A DNA stretch of 64,000 nt, taken from Nyssa sinensis. Lineage: Eukaryota; Streptophyta; Magnoliopsida; Cornales; Nyssaceae. The position numbers and the translations under genes were made by a program. Positions 50,083 through 62,476 of this stretch are shown in pieces. The stretch spans positions 2,144,001 to 2,208,000 of the forward strand of contig CM018036.1 in NCBI GenBank assembly GCA_008638375.1, in the 5' to 3' direction. Positions within the stretch are counted from its first letter, which is position 1. Each line of letters begins with the position of its first letter. The notes below the pieces were generated by a model. That model was not told the DNA's origin and made no database searches. It saw only the letters and a list, made by a program, of their open reading frames with translations.

Positions 50083-52127
50083 TCAATAATTCAAAGCTTC
50101 TTGAACTTTATAACACGATCGCTGCATCCCAACACCACTTAGGCTAGTCCTCGATGCCATAAGTTCATTAAGTGACAGCCTCTTCTTTGGCCCTGGCTCT
50201 GGTCTTTGCTTTGGAGCACTGTGAGGCCTTAATTTGGCCCTGAAAGATTGAGTGTTCGCCATATAATTAGGATGGTGGGAGTATGGCCGGAAGAAGCTGT
50301 CTGCACAAACACTCTTGGCTGGTGTTACCGGTCCATTTGATCGGCCAGAATTAGCAAACCGGGGTGTGCTATGAGCAGTGGAAAACCTACATTCATCACC
50401 CATGAAGGTCCATTCAAAATCTTGAAGCTTTCGGCAATCAGGGATGGAGAGAGAGGCCGGAATAGGACATGGAAGAGGCGATGAGATAGTTTGGAAATGT
50501 GGGTCTTCGCCGGAATCTGACATTGAGTTGTTGATTCGACGGGATCTAGACCAGGGCTTGTATGTGTCAATCTCAACTATTTTTGGACTTTCCTCGAATG
50601 CATTGTAGGCATTTTCAATACATGTTGATAGCCTCTTGCTATGGAATTCACTTCTTGTTTCAGCAAATCTTTCCTGTAAACAAATTCAATGGGGAAAAAA
50701 TTCATTATTTGAGCACAAATAAGACTTGATTCCAACTGTTAGATCACCAATTATTTTAAAAACTTAAACTATGTATACCAAGCAAAACAAGTGCTAACAC
50801 CAACAAAAACAAATGTAAGCAAATGATTCTCACAATTGATTTTCGGGCACGAATTTCTGATTGAAATCTGCTGTCTTTGTTGATAAAATGACGAGCTCTC
50901 TGGGATCGAACAGTGGCCTGCGCTCGTATTAGAGCTTGCATGCTGTGAAGAGTTGCAGCAGCTCGCTTTCGAACAAGGTAACCTCTAACAAGAGCTTGTA
51001 ATTTCACTAGTCCTTTCAGAGCTCGAAGTGCTTTTCGAGCCTGACAGCGAATTCAAATTAGATCCAATAACAAGAATATAGAGGGAATTCAAAAATCTCA
51101 ATGCATTATTTGGGTGAATTGGAAAAGGCTACTAAAAGTCAAGGTAGTGAAAGAGCAAGAAAAGACCTAATTTTAGAAAAGAACAAAATGAGGGCAAGCA
51201 AAAGCAATCATTCACAAAGTTGAAAAAATCATTGAGAAACATGACAAAGTAATGAAACCAAGTTCAAAATACAAAATTTCAAATTTCAAAACATCGTATT
51301 CAGAGCAAGAAACAAAAAGGGAAACACAAAGTGAAGCACATCAGAACTGTCTGGTTGCTAACTTTTAAGTTCTAAGCAATATATTGCATTGGAAAAGGAA
51401 AGAATCGTTGAACAAACAGTAGAATGGAAAATCAAGTCAAATTATAATTTTCAATTCAACTCAACTCAACCAAGACTCATCCCAGTTATTTGGGGTTGAA
51501 TACATGAATCTTGCATCGCGATTGTTCACATTTCAATTTCAACTGAAGAAAAAAGAAAACAGAGAAAATGCTGAACCATGTCAATGAAACACATCAGACA
51601 ATGGCTACATAACAGAAAAGGAACAGAATAAATCTATATGCAAAACTCAAACTATGATGAAATTGAAGCTACAAAAACCAAAGAATGGAAAGGAAAGGAA
51701 AATTAAAATCTCATACCAAATAACCTCTAAAAACAGTCTGAATCTTAACTGCAGCCCATCTCTCCCTTCCTCCACCAAACAGAGTTCCTCTGCCATTGCT
51801 AGTAAGCCTCACGACAGCCACAGCAGCCTGCGCCGCGGCCACAGCAGCATCGGCAGCAGCTGCAGTGGCGGCAGCCACAGCAATTGCGTGCTGGTTCTGC
51901 TCCTTCTCCGTCTCAGAAATGTAAGATCTCAGCCAAGCAGCATTACTGAGAGGAGTATTTGCAGGAATATTCAATGGAATCTGACCCACAACAGCGGAAT
52001 CCCGCCCAGGCTTGCCATAACTCCACCTTTTCTTCTCTTTACGGTCGCCGGAATTTGAATTCTCATGGTGTTCCCTCTCCTTTTTCATCCCCAATAAGCC
52101 CCTCAACCACCTGGTCGCTTTCCCCAT
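50083..52127 (-). CDS. IQD family calmodulin-binding scaffold protein
   Basis: IQ67-domain protein; the family binds calmodulin or CaM-like proteins and usually associates with microtubules, nucleus or plasma membrane. Three exons, 5' to 3': 52127-51717, 51040-50834 and 50673-50083, giving 402 residues. The start [17 protein letters not shown] is the typical basic IQD N-terminus. The IQ67 core spans about residues 121-190: [19 protein letters not shown], then [20 protein letters not shown], then [17 protein letters not shown]. The first intron falls between GYL and ARK inside the first IQ motif, the conserved phase-0 site of IQD genes. The C-terminal region has a DUF4005-like part with [20 protein letters not shown] and [13 protein letters not shown]. 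An Ala-rich stretch lies at about 80-105. The frame is intact. The exact IQD subgroup is not assigned. Confidence 0.95.
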
Positions 52128-52504
52128 TTTTCTCTCTCCAATACCTTGTCCTGAAAAGATCCAAGAAGTGCTTAGAATCTCCACACACACAGAGTGATGT
52201 GAACACAACAGAGTGTGGCGAAAAAGATTAACTAAGAGCATCAAATTTTAAAATATAGACAAATAAAGACTCCTTTTTTGAAAAATAAAAATAAAAAAAT
52301 CTGACACCAGCTCGTGAAGAATTGCATTACAAGACAAAAAGGTGTCACAGAAAGAAACAGATTCAAAAATAGTTAAATTGAAAAAAGATTGAAACTTCCC
52401 AACCAAACAAACAAGAATTTACAGACAAAGATGAGCAACAGTAAAGTGAAAGATTTGAGAAAAAAGAGTAATAATCAGTGGGAGAGACATCTCAAACCAT
52501 TGCC

Positions 52505-52805
52505 CACCTTCTCAAATTCAAAAAGGGGCTGAATTTGCTGTTCCTCCAATGAGAAACTCAGTAAACCTACAAAAAGCACAATCATTTCACCATTTGTTAG
52601 TCTCTCTCACTAAAACATAGACTTTCTCTCTCTAGTCAAACAAACAGAAATGACAAACAGAATCCAACAAAGGGAAAAGCCATTGAAAAAGGAGTAATCA
52701 TCGCAGAGAGAAAGGCTCAAAAGCACTCTAACCCACCTTCTCAAATTCAAAAAAGCACTCAATTTTCACTTCCTCCAATGAGAAGCTTGCAAAACCTAGA
52801 AAAAT
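52505..52805 (-). repeat. Duplicated leader segment upstream of IQD, possible alternative 5' exons
   Basis: Two direct copies about 230 bases apart (near 52505-52570 and 52735-52800) share CCCACCTTCTCAAATTCAAA and TCCTCCAATGAGAA. Read on the minus strand, each copy runs from an acceptor-like tttttctag or tttttgtag to a donor-like gagaag/gtggg. Together with an acceptor ttttcag/gacaagg at about 52152, this suggests alternative leader exons. Transcript support is lacking. Confidence 0.5.
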
Positions 52806-52919
52806 CACTCCCACTTCTCCCTCTCTCAACCTTCACTCTCTAAAAGAAATACATACTTCGTCCCCGAAAAGTGACTCTCCCTCTCTCTCTCACTTACTTT
52901 GTGGAGCGACGTGTACTTA

Positions 52920-55500
52920 AAATGAAAGGATTATAAATATATATATATATATGTTTCTCTCTCTAAAACTACACAAACCCATTTACAAGTCTTTTTCCAT
53001 TATTTGCATCAGTAAAACTCTTCCTTTCTTCTTTGCTATCCCCATCAACCCTGTAGCCCTTCCTCGAGTTTTTAAAGACCAAAAATGAGACAAATAATGA
53101 AATGGGTATCTCAGAACTTTATGATTTCTCTCTTTACACCTCGTCTGAACCCACCATTAAAGCAATTACCAATAAAAAATTCTTATATTTTCATTGCTAG
53201 CGTTCAGTACCAGCCAAAAATGATGGTTAGGAAAGATCTGTTGACTTGGGTCCCCGTATGGGCCGTATCTTAGTGCGATATTTCAGAATACTTTCACTGA
53301 TTTTTGGTGATTCGTCCAGAAATCTCTACCACAGTTTGTGCAGAAAATCTCTGAGACGATGACGCTATTTGGTGTATAAGCAGATCAGAGTGGAATTTTG
53401 GAGGATGAGGACAATAGTAATTAAGACAGTCGCATGGTGCTGTGAATCTATGATGTTGGTATGCAGGGTAGATATAGAGAGGACTGTTTGTGAAGGTATT
53501 TTCAATTTCCTAAATTGTGGGGGTGATTTATTAAGTTGTCCTGCTGTTAGGGTGATGAATGTGGAAATGGCGAGAAGGGCTACAAACAGTGATGATGTAG
53601 CTGTTTACAATATAATTTAAAATTTTGAATTAAGTACTGTAAATGGGTTTATAAGCTGTCAATAAGCTGTTACAGTCCACCTCAACATGGGTCGGAAGAA
53701 AAACAGAGGAAAAGAGAAGAGAAGAAATCTTGAGGAAAGGAGAGAAAATGTGAGTTTATTTCATTGATTGTAATATTATAATTGCAAACTACTTAAACAA
53801 TCAATCATTTATTCAAATACTATGAAAACGGACAGCAAAAATCTTTTAAAACAGGTTTAAATATGTGTGTGTATGTATACAAAATACAAGTATTTACCAT
53901 GAAACGAATAATAAATATTATTTTATTATAAACAATAGAAATTAAATGACACTGCATGAAATGATTTCTTGTTTGGAAGAGTTTTTTATTCTGAAGCATT
54001 GATTATTGTTAAATCAATTTTGTAGAGTTGATTACCTAATTAGTTTGTTCTTTGATAAAAATGGTATAAAAGTGATTTTATATTATGATATTTTAAAAGA
54101 AAAAACAACTTTGCCAAAAAAATAAAAAACTTGTCGAGCCTCATGAGCAAAACATGATTTTGAAAAAAATTAAATTTGTCAAACACCTATTTATAATTTT
54201 GGACAAAATCTCTTTTTATATATAAAATCATATTTTGAAATCCTGAGATGTCCCAAAGTTTCACTAAATCAGAATGTATATAATTATGGTACTGTGAAAA
54301 TGAGAAGGAGATACATCAAGTCTTGTTTGAATGATCGGATAAAAATATAAGATTTGATAAAAAATAAAATTTGGTAGAATATTAAATGTTCTTTTTTTAC
54401 ATTTAAACAAATATCAAATAAGAGGATTGAATATAATTATATTTTATTTTTAATTTTTAATAAAATAATAAGAATTTTATATTTATATTCCTATATAATA
54501 TTCTTTTGAGTCTTCAACAAAATATTTTTCTCAATATATGCACTAAATTTATTTTTTATTTTATTTCTTAGTACATCAAGAATGGAGATAAAATAATTAT
54601 CTCAATTTAATGGAATATAGTTGGATAAAATATACATTTTTTTTATCCCGTCAATCAAACATGACAGATAGAATGGAGGATTGTCCTCGTAAATCTTATT
54701 TGTCTTTAAAGCAATGCTAGTTATTTTAGTTAAAATGTCTTTATTTCTAATTTAGCTAATTAATTTTTGAGGATCAATTTTAATATTACTATCTATTTTA
54801 GTCCAGTTATATTTTTTCAAGTCAAAATATTATAACAGTCAAATTTTAATTATCATATTTCAATGATTATTATTTTGTAGTGAAATTTCAAAGGTTAATT
54901 TCTAACGGACATTTTTAATAATTATGTGTTTTATTAATAAAACACAATTAAATAAATAAAAATAACCATAAATATATTTAATACAATCTTAAAATATATT
55001 GGGAGTACAATAATTAAAAAAATAATATAAATTATTAACTCATATATATTTAATTATTAATATAATAAAAAATAGCCAGTCAAGCTACCCATTGCGAATT
55101 AGTAAAAAAGCTAGTATCTACTTTAACTAGTATAATGGCTAGAATGCTGAAGTGGTTTTTTTTTTTTGTTAAGAGAAAAGCTAGCTGTTGTAGTTAAATG
55201 GAATTGATAGTTAGACTCATGAAGATGATCTTAAGTATCCATTGAAATTAGAACTTCAAAAAAAAAAAACTTTAACTGTGAAATGATGATGCAATTTTTC
55301 TGATAAAATATTTCTTCTGATCTGAATCCCAAAAACATGGTGAAAGGCGATTTGAGCTTCTCAGATGTGAAGAGAAAGTGGAGAGAAAGTCAACCCCCAA
55401 ATTAAAAATCTCTTCCAAATTTTATTTTAATTTAATATAAAAATTAATAAAAAAGTTGAAGACTTTTTAGCCAATTTTGTATCTTTTTCGTGTGTTTGCA
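52920..55500. other. Gene-free intergenic DNA upstream of IQD and the poly(A) polymerase gene
   Basis: IQD (minus) and the poly(A) polymerase gene (plus) diverge from here. A TATA-like (AT)n lies near 52940. Apart from a MITE at 54321-54664, only AT-rich sequence is seen. Confidence 0.5.
54321..54664. mobile_element. MITE candidate, about 344 bp
   Basis: The left end TCTTGTTTGAATGATCGGAT continues aaaaatata; the right end in reverse complement reads GTCATGTTTGATTGACGGGA followed by taaaaaaaatgtata. These are inverted termini of about 35 bases with an AT-rich interior and no coding capacity. The target-site duplication is not clear. Confidence 0.55.
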
Positions 55501-56020
55501 CTTTGCAAGCAAGCTTTGCTTAGACTTTCAGGACTCTGTCTTCTTCTCCCTCTTTCTCTTTTTTGATTATTTTTTGAGGGTTTTTGTTTATTTTAATTGT
55601 TATATTAATGAACATTGGTTGTTTCCTATAGGATTGTCCAATTCATTGGCGTCCATGCTTGTCTGAATTTCTTGGGTAGAATTTATGTTCTGACCTTTGC
55701 ATTACTTGTACTTATCTGCAGATAAGCTTTGTACATAGCACCTCTAAGCTGAAGGAAACTGTTTCTGTGACAAACAATGCATGTTGTGCGATCGGAGAAT
55801 TAGCAGTGAAGGTAGATTCATCCTCTCTTTGATTAAAGATCTTATTTTTCATGAAATTTTAGGTTTTCATCCAAACGAACTCTTCAATTTTTTTTTAGGG
55901 TCTGATTTGTTTCCACGCCAGAAGTTTCTATATGAAATTGCTTGTTTTTGATCTTGATTTTACAGTTCTTATCTGTTTCCTTTTGTTTAGGGTTCGTTTT
56001 GGGCGTTCATTAGAGTTGAA

Positions 56021-59000
56021 ATGGATGCTTTTAAGCCGATATCCTTTGTGGAACCTACGGAAGCTGATATAGAGATAAATTTGGAGTTGGAGACGGTTTG
56101 TATGCATGCTGGTCTTTTGATTGAAAAGTTTTTTTTTTTTTTAATGCTAAAAAGATTGTTCTGAAATTTTTGTTATTGTGTATGCAAGTGTTTGATTAAT
56201 GCTGGGGTTTACGAAAGCAAGGAAGAAGCTGACAAGAGAGAAGAGGTTCTTGGTCGTATTAAGCAGGTAAATGTACTTCTGCATCATTTCTGATTTTCCT
56301 TTGATTTACATAATAATATTTTGTTTTACGGATTCAGGAAATTTTGGAAAATTACACCACTTCCATGATGTTTTTGACAAATACACAATACACTTTACCC
56401 GCTTATAATTAATATTTAATAAATTAATAATCTTAAATAATTAATAAATTTTTAAGTTATTAATTTGGTTTCACGATAAATAATTAATAAATTATATTAT
56501 TTAAAAATTAATATTTTTTTACAAAAAAACTCTTTATAATATTAATTATTAGAGAAATAAATAGTTATATATCTACCTGTATATATCCCATTTACGTCAT
56601 GTCTTAATAATAATATTTATTGATTTTGCATAAGTGAAGCTAAAAGTATTTTAAATGAGAAAAATTATAATATCATGAAACACAACTTCTTTACTTAAAA
56701 TGAAATAGATATTAGGAATTTTTTTATGCTACCATAAGTTGAGTGTTATATGTATTTTTTATGAAAAACTGAAATGTCATTGAAAAAGTATATATAAGGT
56801 CTTATTTTTGTACTGAAAATCATTTATATGTAAAAAATAGTTATTGATCAATAAAAATATGAAAAAACTTAATAATTATAATAATTAATAAATTTTTAAT
56901 TTATCGAGTCTATTAATTATAAGAGGATTGACTGGACTTTGTTTCTAAAATTACATGTATTCCTCTGTCGGTATTTGTTGGGAAATGAACGTAATGAACT
57001 GTGTTGAATTATTTTTTTAACACTGTCAACTTGTTTGGAAGTTTTTGTGAGCTAAAAAAGAAAAAAAGAAAAGAAAAGAAAAGAAAATAGAAGACTAAGA
57101 AGAGAAAAGAAAAAAAGTATTCACCTTATTTGAATGTTGAGGAGAGAAATAAAATGAAAATCATTTTCTCTTATTTGACTAGTTTGTAGGAAAGAAAAGA
57201 AAAGAAAAGAAAGTATATATAAACTAGTATATCCTTTTTATTTGATAATAATTGTCTTAGAGCATCTCAAACAAACCTTCAAATCTTTAAATTTGAAGGT
57301 GGGGAAGCAAAAAGTGATCTCTATAAAGCATCTCCAATCCACAATTGTCAAATTCATCTTCATTTTGGCATCTTTTTTATATTTGAAGATGATGAGTTTC
57401 ACATTTTTACTCCACCCATACCAATCTTCAAATCACTATTCATTCTTCAAATCCCACTTTTTATAATATTATTTATGTCCAAAGTACAATTATATAACAT
57501 ATATTTATCCAAACTTCAATTATTTATCACCTTTTATTCTTTTGGTTAAAAACTCCATAATATATTTAAGAAATTGCAAATTAAAATAGATTAGAAAATA
57601 AAAAAAAGTACATTCAAAACGAATAAAGTACACCAAAAAAATAAAAATACATTAAGAAACTAATAAAAACATATAATTATTAGTTTAGAATATTATAAAA
57701 ATAATTAGTGGATGAATAGTGAATGAATAATAGATGAATAGTGATTTGAAGAATGAATTGAAGATCAAAAATAAAAATACTATTCATCCCTTCATATTTG
57801 ATGCTAATTTGAAGGTAGGTTGGAGTGCTCTTTTTCCTTCCCCACCTTCAAATTTGAAGATTTGAAGGTGGGTTGGAGATGGCTATCTTCATGTTTGCAT
57901 TAAACTTGAAGATGTGAATAGTATTTTCAATTTTGATTTTCAATTTTGAAGGTTCACTATTTATCCTTCAAATCAGTATTCAAGCACTATTCATTCATTA
58001 TTAATGCAACATTCATCCACTAATTATTTTTATAATGTTCTAAACTAATAATTATTTATTTTTATATTATTTAAATAAAAAATAATTTATCAATAATTTT
58101 TTTCTATTTTAATTATGAATTATTTATTTTGAAATGAATTTTTTATATGGTAAAAAATTTATCAACCTATAACCACCATTAAAGATTTCAATAACAATTA
58201 AGCTTTTAACATTCTTTTAAAATAAAAGTGTAAAAATGTGGGATTTGGAGATTGGTACGATTGAAGTGAAAATGTAAAAATATGGGATCTATCATTTTCA
58301 AATTTACGGGCATTTTTTGGTATTTTAAAAAAGTTGTTAAATAAATTTTCTTCACTCTTCAAATCTCTCCACTCCGTATTGATGTTTAAAGAATTGTGGC
58401 AACAATAAAAAACAATTCTAAGGAACAAAAAAAAAAATATTGCCATGAGCAGTGGCTTGCATGGTATCTTCACCTCCCAAGGAAAGGATGTGGGTTTGAG
58501 TTTCAATTGGGACAAACTGCTGGTGTATTTTCCACGCAAACAAATGTTGAACCGGAAAATAAGAAAATGATTGTAATAGAATGTGAGAAAATATAGGCTC
58601 AGTGGTATTCTATTTCTTTTACCTATTCTACATACCAATTGATCAAGCCTTTGACATGGCTTCATATAGTTGTCATTCAGTCTAGCCAGTTGTACATTAT
58701 ACTCCCTTTTCAACTCTATGGCATTGTTTTATGTTCTGAGCTAATTATTGGTAATTTTTTGTTCCATATTTTCTTAGATTGTGAAAGACCGGGTGAAAAA
58801 ACTGACTCACTCAAGAGGGTACACAGATCAGATGGTGGAGGATGCAAATGCTGTCATATTTCCCTTTGGTTTTTATCGACTTGGGGTAAGCATGTTTATA
58901 TTTGCCTTTTCTCATTCTGCTTGAGGTCCCTTGTTGCTCTTTGGTTATTTTTCTGGATGACAATAGAAAGGTTAAATTGGTTTCATATTGCTGAATGCTG

Positions 59001-62000
59001 GTTTCTCATGTTCTTCAGCTGTATATATGGTTGCAACATAATACTGAGTGAGACACATGAAATGCTGTGCAAGGTTAAGAAAAAGTAGTTTGAAAAAGAT
59101 TTGAGATTAATGCAAGGTTAAGTAGTAGTAGTTTGAAAGAAATTAAGATTAATGTGACATCAGGAATTTTTTATCATTTTACACAATTAAGTTAAAACAT
59201 TGAAGAAAAAAGTAAAGAAAGTAATCGCCACATTTCAATTGTGAAAAATGTCAGTCGTGTCTTCCAAGATTCAGAGAGTACTGTGTGTTCTTTATTTTCT
59301 TGGCGTCACATACAATATTTGATCTGTTTTAGCTATTATCGAGATATGCCTTGTAGTATGCCAGTATGGATTTCAAAATAATGTTGTTCAATTGGTGGCT
59401 GGGGTGAGGTGTGATCTTTCTCAAGGTCAAGGTTTAATGGTTGATGGACAACCTTTGGTACGGGTCCTATTTCGCTGGGACATGTGGGCTGCAAGGGATT
59501 AATGTTCTTGGAGGAAATATGATGCCAATTTGCAAAACAAAAAAATCATTTAATTATTTTGATGTTTGTCTGAGATTATTTTTTGTGCCAAGTTTGAAAC
59601 TTCCATTAAAAAGTTGGGGAACTGTAATTATTTGTTTCTATTCTTTGAATGTTCTTTCTATTCTTATTTGTTCTATTGGTGGACTGGACTGGAGATGTGT
59701 TAGCTCTGGTTTGAATCAAATACAGGAAAATATGGTTGTTCTATAGATGGATTGTATTAGTGGTTTCATAATTTATTAGTGGTTTGATTATTGAAATCTA
59801 AAGTGGATATGATGGTTTGATTCTGTCTTGAGTGTGGCGTTTCATACTCTTTAGATTTACACTATGTTTGGATTGAAGGAATTGGAAAGAAAGGGAAGGG
59901 AAGGAGAAGGAAGGGGAGCTTATATCATGTTTGTTTTAAAAATTAGGAAGGAAAGAGAGGAAGAGGGAGGAAGAGCTTAACCCTCATTTAAGTAATTTTG
60001 TTATCCCTCCAAAAGTGGGAGGAAATGGGAGGAAATGAAATAAGGATTTAATGAATTTTTAATAATACTAATATTACCTTTAAAATTGTAAAAGTCAAAA
60101 TAAAAATGACACCTCTATCTTAGGGCATCCAAATATACATTGTATGCTTAATTTAAAAGGGTATAATAGTAAAATAATATAAAATCATTTTCTTTCCTTT
60201 CCTTTCTCTCCTTTATCATTCCCAAACAAAATGAAAGGATTATATTAGTCTTTCCTTTCCTTTCCTTTCATTAGTTATCCAAACATAAAGAAGGGATTAC
60301 CCTCTCCTCTCCTTTCCCTCATAACTAATACTCTCCTCTCCTTTCCTTTCCCTCCTACTTATCCAAACGAACTGTTAGTGTGGGAGGTGCCGTTGAAGGT
60401 ATCCCCAAGTTATTCCATTAAAGTTTTTTAATCCTGTACAGGGAGCTCCCTAGTTTGGATGAATCTTTTCCTTTGATATGGCTTTACAGAAGAGCCAAAT
60501 ATATATGACAGATCCATGTAGCAATCACTAAAATGAGTAGGCTCCATATTTTTGAATAGCCATTTGTTAAGCTTATTCACCTATTTCACTGGCTTTGAAT
60601 AGTACCATATGTTACATGGATTTGGGAATGTGTGTTGGGTGTGTGTCTAAGTGTTAAGACTTATCAGATTCCCAAATCTTAGGACACAATGACGTCCAAA
60701 TGTATACATATATATATATATATAATTCTTCTTATATTTCTAAAGTAAAATGGTTTTTTGGGTAATATAGAGTGTTTAACATGGGTACTTCATCCATTTC
60801 GAAGCAACCATGGAACTAACGGAATGCGATAAGAGATTTTTATTTACAATAGTATAGTAAACTTGAATTAGCAAGTATGCTGTTGGCATGTCCAACCAAA
60901 CATGTAGGACACATGTTCCGTACCATGCTCATGCGTCATGTGTCCAACATGAGTACTTCGTTGCATATAGAAAATTCCATGTACCATAGATAGGAACCGT
61001 TGCAATGTGGAAGAAAGTTTGTCTCTGGCTTGATCGTTTGAACTGTTATATTTTTTATATCTTTGAAAGTTTCAAAATTGGTTTTAACCTCTTCCTGATA
61101 TTGTGATTTTTTGGTTGTTGACTTTGTAATAACATTATTGCTGATTTTCTGCCATGTGTGGAGTTTTTTTTGGGATATTTTGTTGGTGGAAGATATACAG
61201 AATGCCTATAAATAGAGGCTTATGTATTCTTCCACAATACAATAGCAAGAGTTCTTAATCTCTTTAATCCAATCTCTTCTATCCAATCTTTATGTATTTT
61301 TCATATTATCTTTGTGTGGGCAACTTTGATTCTAAACGGTTCATTCTTCTCCCAGTGGGCGTGAACTCTGAGGAGATTAGCTGTGAGCAAAACTTGGGTT
61401 GTATCTTGGAGTTGTCTGTGACCATTGGAACCTTCACGTAGGGAGACACAACAGCTTTAGGGCAGTGATTACACGCCTCACAGGTCAGCTCACTCCAAAC
61501 TTATTTTTTTGTCATTTACGCATGTTGATTTAGTTGCTTTATTTTATATGCATGAATTTAAGTTATTCTGTATTTTTATTCCATTGTAATTCTTTTAATT
61601 TAAAACTCTTGAATACAGTAGTTAAATTTGACTAACATGTTCCGTACCATGCTCATGCGTCATGTGTCCAACATGTGTACTTCGTTGCATATAGAAAATT
61701 CCATGTACCATAGATAGGAACCGTTGCAATGTGGAAGAAGGTTTGTCTTTGGCTTGATCATTTGAACATGCTATTGTACTTATGGACCTTAGTGTTGCTC
61801 ACATGTTGATTTTTGTTTTTTATTTTTTTGCTTTATTGTTTAGAAGGGTCGTCGACTCTGGTGCAAGCTCATTTGTTATCTGAAGTTGGATTCTCTTAAT
61901 GTTATACATGCGAATTTTCCTTCCTGTTCTTGATATAATCTGATTTTGTTTTATGCTTCTTACTAGACGAGAGCGTGTTATAGTTATAGGCCATTCTGGT

Positions 62001-62476
62001 GAAGCATGCTTAATAATATCAGCATGCTGTTCTTCTATCACTCCTGTTTTGTGAGATTTTCATCGATGTCACACGACACTCTTATGTGATATAATGCAAT
62101 GCTTCTATGATATATGGTGATCTTACATATGCCTCCCCTTGATAGGTACTTGGTCCTGAAGTTGGTATAGACACCTTATGCGTTGGGCCATCCTATGTGA
62201 GTCGTGAGGTAAATCATGAGATTTGGTGATTTGTATTGATTGTTGTTATGAAGCTGGACTATGTTGTATACCTGCATCTGCCATTCTGCCTTTAATACTT
62301 TCCTCTCTTATCAGGAAGATTTCTTTAATATACTGCATGACAGTCTGGCAGTCTTGGAAGAAGTTACGGAACTGCAGCAAGTTCCAGATGCTCATATCCC
62401 AGTTATGAAATTTAAGTTTGATGGAATATCAATTGATCTTGTTTATGCAAGTATATCCCTTTTGGTTGTCCCAGAA
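56021..62476 (+). CDS. Nuclear poly(A) polymerase (PAPS-like), 5' part, with altered active site
   Basis: Template-independent nucleotidyltransferase family that adds poly(A) tails to mRNA. Exons seen: 56021-56095, 56189-56266, 58778-58885, 62146-62208, 62315-62476, in frame for 162 residues; the gene should continue past the window, since the next family exon is not found by 64000. Family phrases: KPISFVEPTEADIE, AGVYESKEEADKREEVLGRI, RGYTDQMVEDANAVIF, IDTLCVGPSYVSREEDFF, VTELQQVPDAHIPVMKFKF and GISIDLVYASISLLVVPE. The catalytic signature is damaged: the expected GS of FGSYRLG is GF (Ser to Phe), and the first Asp of the ADID pair is Gly (EVGID). The second Asp and the later GISID Asp remain. 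Two leader introns precede the ATG (acceptors near 55721 and 55990). Splice sites are canonical. Likely an inactive or pseudogenising paralog, but translation of this part is uninterrupted. Confidence 0.85.
57260..58330. mobile_element. Nested MITE copies in poly(A) polymerase intron 2
   Basis: One copy starts GAGCATCTCAAACAAACCTT at 57260 and appears to end near 57830 with its reverse complement (ggttggagtgctc). A second, opposite copy begins close by (57839-57884, arms CCCACCTTCAAATTTGAAGA and ttgaaggtgggttggagatgg). Interior blocks are repeated in inverted order: the run from attattagtttagaatatta to agtggatgaatagt (57675-57730) reappears in reverse complement at about 57955-58055. Exact limits are uncertain. 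Confidence 0.6.
59860..60374. mobile_element. Harbinger-type MITE in poly(A) polymerase intron 3, 515 bp
   Basis: Ends CACTATGTTTGGATTGAAGG and, in reverse complement, CAGTTCGTTTGGATAAGTAG. Flanked by TTA at 59857-59859 and 60375-60377. Purine-rich on the left arm and pyrimidine-rich on the right (ctcctttcctttccctcc). It belongs to the same family as the element at 30468-30849, in opposite orientation. The right arm carries an extra internal end-like motif (ttatccaaacataaag), suggesting a partial internal duplication. Confidence 0.75.
60911..61043 (+). repeat. 133-bp direct repeat, copy 1
   Basis: From ACATGTTCCGTACCATGCTC to gatcgtttgaac. The same 133 bases recur at 61635-61767 with 4 mismatches and no gap by my count. 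Confidence 0.9.
61044..61634 (+). other. 591-bp segment between direct repeats, LTR-like
   Basis: Begins TGTTAT and contains CCTATAAATAGAGGCTTATG (a TATA box, about 61205-61224), followed by a leader-like, less AT-rich tract (cccagtgggcgtgaactctg and onward). This resembles the promoter part of a retrotransposon LTR. No primer-binding site, gag/pol or short target-site duplication was identified, so it may instead be part of a local duplication. Confidence 0.35.
61635..61767 (+). repeat. 133-bp direct repeat, copy 2
   Basis: Second copy of 60911-61043, four substitutions, same orientation, within intron 3 of the poly(A) polymerase gene. Confidence 0.9.

Noticed and set aside
50325..50576. 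83-residue minus-strand open frame
   Set aside because: Out-of-frame shadow of IQD exon 3.
58198..58713. 171-residue minus-strand open frame
   Set aside because: Falls in repeat-rich intron 2 of the poly(A) polymerase gene, low-complexity composition, no recognisable domain.
58639..59088. 149-residue plus-strand open frame
   Set aside because: Overlaps poly(A) polymerase exon 3 in a different frame and runs into the intron; the conserved protein is in the other frame.
61044..61634. Complete LTR retrotransposon
   Set aside because: No primer-binding site, polypurine tract, gag or pol and no short target duplication; only an LTR-like fragment can be suggested.
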